NCBI GenBank assembly: GCA_026018925.1
Contig: JAKSZU010000005.1
Span: 80,370,398-80,434,397 of the forward strand
From: Tupaia tana
Lineage: Eukaryota > Chordata > Mammalia > Scandentia > Tupaiidae
Direction of reading: 5' to 3'
DNA length: 64,000 nucleotides
Positions 1 to 11,215 of this stretch are shown piece after piece. Positions within the stretch are counted from its first letter, which is position 1; each line of letters begins with the position of its first letter. Below the pieces are notes generated by a model. It had not been told where the DNA came from. It made no database searches and saw only the letters and a list, made by a program, of their open reading frames with translations. The position numbers were made by a program, and so were the translations under genes.

Positions 1-2361
1 TATCTATGTCAGTGTCATTCGTTCATTGACCTTGTTCAATGTAGTCCAGAGGACTGGTTTGTGTCCTCTGGGCTACATTGGGAAAGACATTCCAGCAATT
101 TTCAGACTCCCTATCGGGCCATCCAGTTCAATTTTCCCATTGATTGCAGTGTATTTGATCCACTCTGTAGGAAGCTTAGAACGCATGGGCAGAGAAACTG
201 TATCTCTATTACTTCTCAGGCCACTGAACACAGTTGGCAGGCATCTAACCATCACTTAATAGAATGTATGCTATTGAGATAGTGTATATCCTTGGCGAAA
301 GGATGACTCTTAGGAATGTGCCTGAAGCTTTTCTGTGAACTGGAACTAAGAGGGGCAACTTGTTATCAATAGATGTATCAAATCTCATTATTTGCAAGAT
401 CCCAGCTAGCAACCTAAAAGGTTCCTGGAAGGAAGTGTTCTCTTTAAATTTAGCATGAAGGCAACTGTAACAGCTTAAATTGCTTTCCTCATTAAGAACA
501 AAGAAATGGCATGAGTGAAAGCCCTTCCCTAAGCCCTGAGGGCTTGCTTTCACCTCCAGAGTGTTCTTGCTCATGGGCTTTGCTGCACAGTTTTCCTTGT
601 CTGGATCCTCTCTGCCTTAATTCTGGCACTAATTGTTCCTACAATTTCTCCCTCTAGGGGTCAGACACTTCTTTTTGTTTTCTAGAAAATCTTCCCCTGT
701 GTATTACCCAGAATTTGTATTAATAGTAGGAAGCCAGCCTAGGCTGTATTATAGTAGTTGCTCCATGGTAAATGGTCTAGAAATGCATTGTGCTTTTGAT
801 TGGGGCATTGCCCTCACATTCCTGATAGATAGGCCTTAATCTTCTCTTATTGCTCCAACAGGCCCTAGTTTGCACTAGTAGGCTAAATGATTAGTTTCTG
901 TTCTCTCTATCTGGGGTTACTTCTCAGAGAATTGTAGGCTTCATTGGCTTAGAAAAATCACACAGAGCAGGATAGGACTCTTCCATCCTCCAATGTAGTT
1001 GTTCACTTTTCATACATAAGGACTCCACACAGATGGACATAGCCCCCATCACTGTGTAGAGGCATGCCAAGGATTCTTGTGGACAATCCCTTCTCTATGC
1101 AGAACAATCCTATAACGATTTAGATGCTATTTTGATATGTTATGTCCTATTTCACCGGGGGGGAGGACAGTAAAACTGGGATCACATGTTATTTTAGAAG
1201 TAGTAAGATATGCTTGTCTAATGTTATCATTTGCAAAACAACAAAAGTATTTAAATTTTTGAATATTTTTTTCATTTTTGTGGAAGTTAATATTATTTTC
1301 CATTTATTTCTCAAGGTAATTTATATTATAAGCTATGTAAGGTTTGCATATTTTTCTACTATAGCAAAATCTGACTTTTGGGACCCCTTCTCAGAGTATA
1401 ACTGTTATGATTACATAGTACTTTTCAGGCTTTAGACTTCGTTCTGGAAAATTTTATGTTTTCAAGCTGCCAGATGTCTAAGCTTGGGCTATTTTTGCAG
1501 TAGTTTATCACAACTAAGGACTCTGGGTGATGTACCTAAGGAGGAGGTGCAAAAATCTTCCGAATGGACTTTCTCCAACTGGGACCTGCTTAAAGCATCT
1601 TCCAATATTTATTGCCAATTTTTTCTAGAATCTAGCTGCTACAAACACCATGGTCTCACATTACTTACCTGAATTTGGGGCTTAACTCACAAATTTCCCT
1701 TGTGTGCACAAAGGCCAAATCTCTGTTGTGTGTCTCTTCTCGGTTTCTCTTTTATTTCCCTCATAAGCCTAACTCACTTCCCTACTTTTTTCTCTCAAAC
1801 AAGTTTGGAGACTTTTTCTTCCATAGTACCCAACTCAGTGCAGGTCCACAAAATTTCCACTCAGTTTCATCTAGAATATTATCTAGTTGTTTCTCTTCGA
1901 TAGCTTGGCTAGCAGGAGACAATATTACAGTGAGAAAATTCATGTCATTGAAGATAATATGCTCTGGATAGCATGAGTCCAATTAATTGTATGATTTGAT
2001 CTTCATACCTGGATGAAAAGGTGCCTATACTACCCAGTGGCTTCAAGTAAGTACATAGATACATATTCAATTGTCCGAAAGTCATGGTACATTTTTTATA
2101 TATGTTTGCGTGAGGTGTTAAAACAGCCTACCACTTTACTGTAAACATTTTACAATAAATAAATAGGCATATATTCCAATATAAAAAATGATAAAAAGTA
2201 TAGTGCAGTAAATATATGAGCCTGTAACATAGTCATTAATTATCATTATTAATTATTAAATAATGTTCCTAATTGTATGTGCTATACTTTTATATTACTG
2301 GCAACAGAGTAGGTTTACAGTAGATGTATCACAAACGTGACTGATATGTTGTGTCACCATA
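1..2361. other. Unique-looking intergenic DNA, no gene recognised
   Basis: AT-rich sequence with only short open frames (the longest, 109 codons, is on the minus strand at 245-574). None shows a recognisable domain, splice context or codon pattern. At 2069-2098 a stretch resembles one arm of the mariner-like MITE found at 5180-5250. Otherwise I see no repeat I can name. Confidence 0.5.
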
Positions 2362-2622
2362 TTTTTTTTGTTTTTAGACAGTTTGTTTTGTTTTGTTTTG
2401 CTATAGGGTGCATGTGCTCACAAGAGTCAGAGAGACAGAAAGTGAGAAATTCTCCAGGGAGAATGGCCACACTACAATCCCTCCTCCTTCACTCTCCTCT
2501 TGAGATTTTGGGCACATACACATACACACAGGACCGACTGGCATGTTTTCAGCCACCAGGTCTGGGACTTGAACCATGGTCGACTATGAGGTGGGAATCC
2601 AGCAACTTAACCATTACACCAC
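2362..2622 (-). mobile_element. tRNA-derived SINE, diverged copy
   Basis: Reads on plus as T-rich tail, 'ctatagggtgcatgtgctc', a GA-rich tract, 'cttctcctccattctcctc'-like core, then the complement of the tRNA-like head with a B-box remnant ('ggacttgaaccatgg'). It matches the family used throughout this window. CpG sites are largely decayed, so it is an older copy. Confidence 0.8.
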
Positions 2623-2782
2623 ATTTTTATGGTTTACAATGTCACTAGCCCATAGGAAATTTTCAGCGTTGTTATAATCTTAGGAAACCACTGTCATATA
2701 TGATTCTTAATTGACTAAAACATCATTATGGGTGCACAACTCTAGTCATTTCCATCTACTCTCTGAGGATTAGACATTCGTC

Positions 2783-3163
2783 TTTGCTACAGTTATTATA
2801 ACAAAACACCATAGACGAAAAGCTTACACAAGAAACATACACTTCTTACAGTTCTGGAGTCTGGGAAGTCCAATATCAAAGTAAGGGCAGATTTAGTTCT
2901 TAATAAGGACTTTTCTTTGCTTGCAGATGGCAACATTATTGCTGTAGAAGAGAGAGAGAGAAGAAGATGTGAGAGAGTGAAAAAGAGAAAAAGTGAGAGC
3001 ATATGCATGCTCTGGTCTCTATTTGTCTTTTTATAAGGGCACTATTCCCATCATGACCTCATTGAAACCTAATTCTCCCAGTGGTCTCAAATTCTAATAT
3101 GTAATTTCAGGTAATAGGGCTTTAGAATATGCTTTTTGGTAAAAGCCATTAAGCCCATAACAA
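2783..3163 (-). mobile_element. Probable MaLR (MLT1-type) solo LTR
   Basis: The left end resembles the complement of the MLT1 3' end: gctayagttattataacaaaacacc, then 'cttacagttctggagtctgg' and 'gggaagtcc'. The right part has '...tcatgacctcattgaaacc'. This is the usual layout of minus-oriented MLT1/MST LTRs. No internal retroviral sequence is attached. The subfamily is not resolved. Confidence 0.55.
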
Positions 3164-4130
3164 TGTCATATATCTCTCCCTCTGTGGAGTTCTCTTATTC
3201 CTACTGCAATTAGAGAGCCTAATTTTTTTGCATCATCTCCCAAGTCATCTTTATCTTGCAGAGAACACCCACCATAAACCTTTACCAGGAGACTGATACT
3301 CCTCACACCTGTATATTTCTTAATGCCTTCATGAAGAAAGCTTCCTCTGAATCCCCCTTCATGGATATAGTTGATTGCTGAATGTGTCAAGTACAAATGA
3401 TCCACTTTAGCATTCTTCTCTCCATGAACATTTGGATTCCCTCCTCTATAGTATCCAAGGGAAATACCAGTCTCTCAGCCATTTTGACAAGAGGCCAGTG
3501 TCTATTCTAGGCTTCAATTAACCAATCAAACTATTAATACTTGCTACTCAAAATGTATATGTTAAATCCTGAATCATAATGAAAGTACTTATGGTTTAAT
3601 TCAAACAGATCCAACCTATGTCCCATTATATATGATTATATTATCATCGTCATAATCCATTCACACGTGTATTATCCAGACTTTCTTTGATATGTATTAG
3701 AGAGGTCTTATGAGTCCTTTGGCACACAGATTATTTTATTCTTTGGTAGTAAATATGCCAAATCCTTTCTGCCTCTGGGACATTTTGGGATTTGATTCTT
3801 TTTGTGATCCTGGAGGCAGTGAGAAGTGGTTGAACCTGAGTAAGATGTAAGGATAAGAGGCTTTCCTTAGGAAACAACAGAGAGTCTTAACAAAAAGGAG
3901 AAAGTTTACTTAGACATGAGGAGGTGGCTTTTTCTGGCAAGAGTGGCTTAAATGGTATTGGGAGTGTTTCCCAGACCTGTCTATATCTGTCCAAATATTC
4001 CCATTCTAAGGGTCACATTCCTTTCCACCCAGTGCCTATGCTTGGATCCTTGGTATGAAGGCCAGCATTTAACTACCTTTGTAATTTTTGCAAACCACTT
4101 AATTAGATTTAGGATTTTATCTTTAGCCAT
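3164..4130. other. Unassigned intergenic stretch
   Basis: No coding signal. The TC-rich first half could be an ancient LTR or DNA-transposon remnant, but I cannot name a family. Confidence 0.35.
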
Positions 4131-4632
4131 TGTAGTAGGAAGAACAATGCCCCTCACACCCCCAAGGATGTTAATGTCCTCATGCTGGAAACTTGTGAAT
4201 TTGTTCACTTTACATGGTCAATGGGACTCTGCACATGTGATTAAGTTAAGGACCTTCAGATAGAGAGATTATTTCGGATAATCCAGGCAGGGCCTCTATT
4301 ATTTCAAGAGTCCTTGTAAGTGAAAGAGAGAGGCATTAGGATCAAGGTCAGAGTCCGAAAAGGAGGTTTATGATGCCACACAACTGGCTTTCAAGGTGGA
4401 AGAAGTGTCGGCGAATCAAGGAAGGCTGACCATTTCTCGAATTTGGAAAGGCACATACATAAAATTCTCTCTCGGATTCTCCAGAGGGATCCCATGGGGT
4501 CCAGCAGATAAACTTTCATTTTAGCACCATTGAACCCATGTCAGACTTTGATCTCCAGACAGTAAGATAAAGTGCCATTTCCAGTGACAACATTTATAGT
4601 ATGTGTTACAGCAGCAAAAGGAAACTAACACT
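4131..4632 (+). mobile_element. MLT1-type MaLR LTR
   Basis: Shows the MLT1 order of landmarks: 'aatgcccc...ccaaggatgt', 'ttaatgtcctcatgctgg', 'gtgattaagttaaggacctt', 'ggataatccaggcaggg', 'agagtccttgtaagtgaaag', a 'gattctccagagggatccc' block, and the terminal 'gttacagcagcaaaaggaaa'. It is an old solo LTR of an ERVL-MaLR element with no open frame. Confidence 0.75.
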
Positions 4633-5177
4633 GCCACACATTTTCCCTGATGGGATTATTTTAAGGCCAGCATTGAAGCTCATGCTTTCTCAAGTACCTT
4701 AAGTGGATAGGTTAAAACCTGTGAGATTTTCTTTTTCATCTTGTTATTTTTGTGGTGTGGTCAGGGAGAGCTGTTTTCTGTCTCCCACAATCTTTGTCAT
4801 CTATTGCTGCCATAATGAGTATGTTTTTATCCAAAGCCTTGCCCACCCCTGGTGCTCTATTACATATCACTGAGCTATGAATGAACGGCACAGGGGTTGG
4901 AAAAGAGTCAGTGTAACTCAATGGCAAGGATGGTCACCAGTTAGTTAGTGATTTGGGGCTAATGCAGAGAGATGTGAGAAGGCACATGTCAGCCATTTTA
5001 TTTCCTGCCATTTGATTTGTAGTTGGTGTTTGCTCTTGGCCATATTCAACCAGAATCAAGCAGGACACTGACTCTAAAAGACATATTTCATAAAAATATG
5101 TCTTGGAAGGTATAGAGAAGGACAATAAAGAGTAGAGGAAGGATAGAGGCACCTATAGATTAAATAACTAGCCCAAA
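4633..5177. other. Unassigned intergenic stretch
   Basis: AT-rich, with no ORF of note and no recognised repeat. Confidence 0.4.
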
Positions 5178-5179
5178 TA

Positions 5180-5250
5180 TTGGATTGTCAGAAGGATCAT
5201 GACATATTTTTTCTATGTAAAAATGCATCATGACTTTTCCGACAACCTAA
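5180..5250. mobile_element. Palindromic mariner-like MITE (71 bp)
   Basis: The two ends are inverted copies: 'ttggattgtcagaaggatca' on the left against the complement of 'tgacttttccgacaacctaa' on the right, with a short central spacer. TA dinucleotides flank both ends (5178-5179 and 5251-5252), as expected for Tc1/mariner insertion. It resembles MADE-type hairpin MITEs. The exact family is not known to me. Confidence 0.7.
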
Positions 5251-5558
5251 TATAAATGTATTATCCTAAATCCATTGAGTAACTAATGAAAAAGTAAACC
5301 AAGTATGGGTAAATATGGTGCCACTGAACGGTTATGGGACTTGAGATAAAATCTAACAAAGGAGTTTAGGCTTTATTTAAAGGTATTCACTATTATTTAA
5401 AAACTTTCAAAATATTCATGAGTGGCATTCAAAGCTAAGAACGTGTAAAATATAAGAGGGAAAAATCTGAAAAACAACAAGAAATGTAGAGAGAGGAAGT
5501 AAAATCATGTGAAATTCTATTATCCAGAAGAAATAATAATAATAGTTATTATTATTTT

Positions 5559-5804
5559 AGAGGTTTTTGCCATGGGGTGTATGCACTTGCCAAAGAGAGA
5601 GACAGAGACAGTGAGAGGGAAAGTGAGAAATCATCCCCACCCCGGGGTACTGGCCAAACTGTAATCCCTTCTCCCCCATTCTCCTCTTGGGGTCTCGGGC
5701 ACTCATGCACATACCCCTTGTGTGACTTGTAGCCACTGACTATGGGACCCAAACTGCAGTGAGCCGTGTGGGAGTCCAGTGACTGCTATACCAACTGCTG
5801 GTCC
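5559..5804 (-). mobile_element. tRNA-derived SINE
   Basis: Runs from 'agaggtttttgccatggggt' through the GA-rich tract and 'cccttctcccccattctcct' core to '...ccaactgctggtcc', the complement of the 'ggaccagcagttggt' head. It is moderately diverged. Confidence 0.85.
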
Positions 5805-6198
5805 TGATTTTGAATTTTCTAATGGCCAATAAGAAAAGTGTATCCTGACCATATACACGATTGTATAACTCATTCTCTGATTTTAACATTAAAAAAATTA
5901 CTAGTCTAGAAGGAATTAGTCTATATTCTATAGGTAGTCTGTATTCTAAAGTAAATCAGCACTTCTAAATCACATTTAAAAAAATCAAATAATGGTAACC
6001 AATATTTCAGACAATCATATTTTAGCCAGTTTTTTAATTGAGTCAAAATACTTTTGTTATTTCTGTCATTTGTAAATATCTTTTAATTTGCCATCTGCTG
6101 GCCCCCCAGTGGAAATAATTATAGATCGATATTTTGACCTTGTTATGGTTTCGATAGTGATTTGTCAATTAAAGTTTTTATTTTGGAATTTGGCTTTG
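5805..6198. other. Unassigned intergenic stretch
   Basis: AT-rich. Nothing recognised. Confidence 0.4.
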
Positions 6199-6553
6199 AG
6201 AGATGGTATAGTCTGAATCGTAATGATTGGATCATGGTAATTCCATCATGAAAATAACATTCTAATGAATGGATTCATGAGGTCTTGAGAGACCCAGTGA
6301 ATTTTCTATAGCTCTCATGAGAAAGGGTTAGTTCCTGTGAGAGCTGGGTGTTATAAAAGAGAGAGCTGTCTGCAGTTCACACTCTCTCTGCTTTTGCCTG
6401 TTATTCTGTCTGCTTCTGTCAGCCAGTTGCAGGCTAGCCCATTGTAAGCCCCATAACTTTGGACTTTCTAGCTGCGAGAATTGAGAATCAATAAACCTCT
6501 ATTTCTTTATAATCACCCTATCTCAGATATTTTTATTGATAATGTAATAATGA
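6199..6553 (+). mobile_element. MST/THE1-like MaLR LTR
   Basis: Has the MaLR landmarks 'gatggtatagtctgaatc', 'gaatggattcatgaggtctt', 'gggtgttataaaagagagag', 'ttgagaatcaataaacctct' and the terminal 'ctttataatcaccctatctc' and 'atttttattgataatg'. The TATA-like 'ttataaaag' and the polyadenylation signal 'aataaa' sit where a U3-R LTR should have them. It has small internal deletions and no internal ERV sequence. Confidence 0.75.
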
Positions 6554-6790
6554 ATTAATTCAGATGTATTCCTTATCTCCTCCATTCTCACACGTGAAAG
6601 TATGATATATGAAATGTAAGATGTATATATACAAATACAAGGATAAACTTTATGAATTTTTAATTTTAATATTTTTTTCTGATTTGAAATGTTAAAATAT
6701 ATTTTAATGGCTACATAGTATTCTATGATATATACCTACACGTATAACTCATGTATCTACATACCCACACATTGACATTTTGATGCTATG

Positions 6791-6810
6791 GGGTTTTTTG
6801 GGTTTTTTTT

Positions 6811-6853
<43 letters not shown>

Positions 6854-7086
6854 ATAGGGCGCGTGGCTCGCCAGACAGACAGAGAGACAGAGAGATAGAA
6901 AGCGAGAAGTCACCCCCAGGGGGGATGGCCATGCCGCAATCCCTTCTCCTCCATTCTCCTCTCGGGATCCTGGGCATGCACGCACACGCGCCCGGCGTGA
7001 GTTTCAAGCCACTGGGTCTGGGACGCGAACCACGGTCGACTTTATGGGAGTCCAGCGACATAGCCATTACACTAACAGCTAGTTCC
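6791..7086 (-). mobile_element. Young tRNA-derived SINE with long poly-A tail
   Basis: A poly-T run of about 35 (tail of a minus element) is followed by 'gctatagggcgcgtggctcg', the GA tract, the core, and the complement of the tRNA-like head ending '...aacagctagttcc'. 'atgctatgg' occurs on both sides (from 6782 and from 7088) as the TSD. Many CpGs are retained, so it is a recent copy. Confidence 0.9.
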
Positions 7087-7120
7087 AATGCTATGGTTTT
7101 GACTTTAAAAAGTTCATGGG

Positions 7121-7380
7121 GGGGAACCAGCAGTTAGCGTAATGGCTATGTCGCTGGACTCCCACGTAGTCGACCGCAGTTCGCGTCTCGGACCTGGTGG
7201 CTTAAAACACGCCGGGTGTGTGTGCGTGCGAGCCCAAGATCCCGAGAGGAGAATGGAGGAGAAGGAATTGCGGAGTGACCATCCCCCCTGGGGGGTGATT
7301 TCTCGCTTTCTGTCTCTATGTCTCTCTCTGTCTGGCAAGCGCATGTGCCCTATAGTGAAAATCTCTCAAAAAAAAAAAAA
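7121..7380 (+). mobile_element. Young tRNA-derived SINE, head end intact
   Basis: Starts 'ggggaaccagcagttagcgt'. The pol III A-box-like 'tagcgtaatgg' is at 7135-7145 and the B-box-like 'gttcgcgtctc' is near 7178. It ends 'ccctatagtgaaaatctctc' plus A13. The TSD is 'aaaagttcatggg' on the left and 'aaaaattcatggg' on the right. It lies head-to-head with the SINE at 6791-7086. Confidence 0.92.
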
Positions 7381-7413
7381 TTCATGGGAATGCATATTAT
7401 AAAAAAATAATGC

Positions 7414-7490
7414 AGGGATTTCAAAATGTTTTTGTCCCAAAATAAATTCATACTTTAATTCTAATTTTCCACAAACTTTTTGAAATCCCT
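7414..7490. mobile_element. Palindromic MITE-like element (77 bp)
   Basis: The ends are inverted repeats: 'agggatttcaaaatgttttt' against the complement of 'acaaactttttgaaatccct'. Size and hairpin form fit a mariner-derived MITE. No clear TA duplication is visible. Confidence 0.55.
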
Positions 7491-8233
7491 TCCTATGTGG
7501 ATATATATTTCATATATGTAAAATCATCAGTATTATAAATAATGCTGCAATATATTTCCTTGGACATAAATACTTTTGTATATTTCATTGTGGCAAATGT
7601 CAACATATAATTTTAGTTTCTGAGTCTCTAGTTCTTTATGGCCATTGATCATTGGCTGAAGCAGCAGATCTTTTTCATCTACCATTCACCTATCTCCACT
7701 TATCAAAGCAGCCTTTTCTATTTGGCTCCTTCCCACCATGGCAGCCCTGAAGGTCAGTGGCCTTTCTAGGCATCTCATTGCACTGTTACTTGGTGGTTTT
7801 CATAGCGCTTACCAGAAACCTCAGTCCAGTCTGGTCTGATCTCGTGGTCAGTACTGGTCCTGCTGGCTCTCATTGTATTGTCTCTCACATCACTCAGAAA
7901 ATTTCTGTCTTTGGAATTTTTTAGGCAGTTCATATCTTTCAACTGGGAATAAAGACATTTCTGGACCCAGTGGCCAGTAAGAAAAATGTCACATAGATAA
8001 ACTACACATCCCCAAACTTACATACACTCAACCTTTTTTTTTTTTCTATTTCAAAAACTTTCCAATTTTGCTATAGTTGTAAGAAAAGAGACAAAATTGA
8101 TTTGTTTCATGTGCAAGAGCCAGTTCACATCAGATGGTGCAATCCTAGTAGTTATACTTTTCACTCTCCTTAAACCATTTAACTCCTTCTTGCCATCGAT
8201 ATTGAAGTTAAAAATAATATCTAAAGGATGTCA
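7491..8233. other. Unassigned intergenic stretch
   Basis: A 32-codon frame opens at 7738 in a good initiation context ('ccaccatggc') but stops early and has no recognisable continuation. A run of 13 T is at 8033-8045. Nothing else is supported. Confidence 0.35.
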
Positions 8234-8468
8234 GGCCAGTTGGTGGCATAATGGTAAAGGTGGCTGGATCCTACATGGCCAGCTGTGCCATTCGAATAAG
8301 ACTCAGCAGTTTGAAAAATACAGTAGTCATGTGTGCACATGTGCCCCAAATTCTGAAAGGACTAGTGGAGCAGAAGGGTGGGGTGATCATGCCACATTGG
8401 GGGGGGTGCTTTCTCAATCTCCTACACCCACTGCATGTATGTGCGCTCTCTAGCCAATTAAAACGTAA
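8234..8468 (+). mobile_element. tRNA-derived SINE, older copy
   Basis: Starts 'ggccagttggtggcataatg' and has the 'ggtggctggatcctacatgg' variant shared by the older members here. It ends at 'gcgctctctagccaattaaa'. A diverged subfamily relative to the CpG-rich copies. Confidence 0.75.
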
Positions 8469-9276
8469 ATGATACCTATTATGTAATACCTAAACCATAT
8501 TCTTAGTAGAGTTGATCTTTCAGATGATAAAAGAAAGCAAAGATAGTGGTGATTCTGTTACATTCTAGGATCTTGAGCTTCTAACTTACTAAAAGCCTAA
8601 CTTTTCAGTAATTTTTATTTGTTCTCTTTCATAACCTCAAGCATGAGAAGAGATCAATTTTAATTTCAAGGGCCTGGACAGTTAATCCTCTCTTTACATG
8701 TCTTTCGGATTCTGTGGTAGCAGAAAGTTCAGGATCAGCCCCTCTTAGCATTCTCAAAGAGATCTGTACCACTCAGGGAAAGGAAGGTCCTGCCCTTTGC
8801 ACCTGGGGGCCTTGACTGGCAGGTGATGCAGTGACTTCTGGCAGAGCAAGGGACCAGAAAGCATTAGGCTCTATAAGAGACACCTGGGCCAGAACGGAAC
8901 TATTGAGAACTTTTATTTGCAAACCCCTTAAGACATACAAGCTGCAATAAAGATTATAAATACCATGAAGGATATAACCTACTGTATATAGTCATTTTTA
9001 TTTTATACAAACACCTCTGAATTTATGCTTTTCAGACTCATTGCAATAATTTCTCTTTTTTAATGAATAGAAAAGTTTATATATATTTTTTTGAGTTCAT
9101 GCAAATATTGACCAATTTTGTTTACCTTTATATTTCCACTTTCAAAGAAGAAATAAAAATTGACTGTTTTAAAGGCACATAGTTCTATCGGTTTAGATTG
9201 ACAATATGAATAGAATATATAAGATGCCAAATAAACTTCAATTCCAGTCATCATTGAAGCATTAACTCATATGTGA
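8469..9276. other. Unassigned intergenic stretch
   Basis: No gene or named repeat recognised. The 8640-8960 part is less AT-rich than its surroundings. Confidence 0.35.
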
Positions 9277-9690
9277 AATTTGCCTGGGTTACTCTGTTAG
9301 TTTCCTCATCTGCAAAAATAGATAATAATAGTTACTTACTCATAGGATTTTTGTAACCCTTCAAAGAGAAGATATAAAATTCTTTTTTTTTTTTTTTTTT
9401 TTGAGAGGTTTTTACTATAGGGCACATGTGCTCGCCAGAGAGACAGAGAGAGACAGAGAGACAGAAAAAGAGAAATCACTCCTGGGGGGCAATGACCATG
9501 CCACAATCCCTTTTCCTCCACTCTCCTCTTGGGATCTTGGGCACGCATGCAAACGTGCCTGGCATGAGTTTAAGCCACCGGGTCTGGGACTTAGGAGTCC
9601 AGCGACATAGCCATTAGTCCAACTGCTAGTTTCGAGAAGATGTAAAATTCTTAGTTCGGCACCAAGAATGTAGTAATACTCAATAAAAGT
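9277..9690 (+). repeat. MIR SINE split by a younger SINE
   Basis: Left piece 9277-9382 carries the MIR core ('tgggttactctgttagtttc', 'ctcatctgcaaaaatagata', 'ttactcataggatt'). Right piece 9652-9690 carries the MIR tail ('caataaaagtattattattt'). The two join when the 9383-9633 insertion is removed. Confidence 0.75.
9383..9633 (-). mobile_element. tRNA-derived SINE inserted into a MIR
   Basis: A poly-T run of 20 is followed by 'gagaggtttttactataggg', the core, and the head complement ending 'ccaactgctagt'. TSD 'gaagatataaaattct' (9368-9383) against 'gaagatgtaaaattct' (9636-9651). The B-box region carries a short deletion ('gggacttaggagtccagcga'). Confidence 0.9.
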
Positions 9691-9728
9691 ATTATTATTT
9701 ATTTTTCTTAAAAAGTAATGTGCTTATA

Positions 9729-9983
9729 GGGCAAGTCTCATAGTGCAGTGGTGGGGTGCTGTGCATTGGGAGGTGGATCCCACATGTCTGACAACAGTCC
9801 AAGTCTTTGCCCCTGTGGCCCAAGGGACACACCAGGTCTATGTGTGTGTATACATGGAGAGATGGAGGAAGAAGGATTGCAGCCCAATTGTGTCATACTG
9901 GAGGTTTTCTCTCTCTCTTTATCTCTAACTCTCACTTTCCAGCCAGCACATATATCCTCTGGTAGTAAATAAATAAATATGAT
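9729..9983 (+). mobile_element. Old tRNA-derived SINE
   Basis: Diverged head 'gcaagtctcatagtgcagtg', then 'ggtggatcccacatgtctga', the CT-rich 3' part, and an 'aaataaataaatatg' tail. Confidence 0.65.
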
Positions 9984-10839
9984 TAAAAGTTCATGTTATG
10001 TATCGTAATTTGGAGAGACAGTGCTCCCAACAGATCTTGACACTATAATCCAACCCCAATCTTAGCCAGTTCTGAATGAGGGAGGTCTCTGGATACAGAC
10101 TTGGAACCTCCCTATAGGGTGCAACCTCACGGAGTGTTGTGTTTTACTGCTGCAACACAGTCCGACTCCAGCTTCTTTTTTATTATATGTTGACAATTAC
10201 ATTGAGATTGGAGTCATGCATATCCATGTGCTGATTTGTATCTCTACCCACATTTGGTTCTATAATCTTTCTTCAACTAAATGTTCATCTTATTACGTTT
10301 CTGATCATCAAGAATGATAATAACTAATACAGGATTTTTTTTTTAGCTTATTCAGCATCTTCATCTTTGAGTCATCCTCACTGTAACTAAAAGAGACAGA
10401 TATGATAAGATTTATTTCTCTTTCATGAATAAGTATAGGTGACTTTAAAAACTTTACTCATTTATATATTTTAAAACTTTTTCAATTTATTTTTATTGTT
10501 AATATCTTATATACTATTTTACAACCTTGTCCAACATTATAACAAAGATGTGACCACACTATTATCTGAACTATGTTCCTCTGGCTCCAAATACCATTGC
10601 CTGTTAAATAACACTTGGACCATATCCAAACTGGTCACCATCCATAGCATGAGCATCCAAAGTAATTTTACATTACCAACTTTAGGGTAGATTGTTCATA
10701 AACTATCCCAGGCAGGTGATTTCTCAACTTCCCTAGGTCCTCTGTTTTTAGACAATGTTTCAAGTTCCCTCTATTATAAAAATTGTAATAGAATTTAACT
10801 ATATCCCTCTTGCCTCAATTTAAGTGATATAAAGCATAC
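9984..10839. other. Unassigned intergenic stretch
   Basis: AT-rich. No coding signal and no repeat I can name. Confidence 0.35.
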
Positions 10840-11215
10840 CAGATATAGGGGTAAATAAAACAGTAGCCTGGAAAATATTGTAATGTGGAAAGAGCACTTC
10901 TGTTATAGAATTGGAGAAAGTGAGGAAATGGACAACGCAAACGTCTGAGAAAGAGAATTTCAGGCAAACGGAGCACCAAGTGCAAAATCTCCCAGAATGT
11001 ATGCAGGACAGAGAGAAGAACAATGTGTCAGAGCAGAAGGGATGAGGGAAGAATTTTAGAACAGATTAAAATGGGCGAAGGAACATTCTAGAGCAGTCAA
11101 AACGGAAGAGCAGATTTTGTGGGGTCTGGTAGCCATTGGAAGGATTTTATCTTTCACTTTGAGATACGACGTCTTGACGTATTTTGGGTTGAGGAGTGAT
11201 ATGATCTAATTAAGG
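10840..11215 (+). repeat. Ancient mammalian interspersed repeat, family not named
   Basis: The order 'aggcaaacggagcaccaagt' ... 'tagccattggaaggatttta' ... 'gaggagtgatatgatctaat' is a phrase order I know from ancient dispersed mammalian repeats. I cannot attach a family name safely. Confidence 0.45.

Noticed and set aside
7121-7195. Functional tRNA gene
   Set aside because: The A and B boxes belong to a SINE head. There is no cloverleaf with a proper acceptor stem, and dozens of copies exist.
7738-7836. Small frame opening with a good Kozak context (MAALKVSGLSR…)
   Set aside because: Only about 32 codons, with no poly-A tail, TSD or recognisable continuation. It could be a decayed retrocopy but the evidence is too thin.
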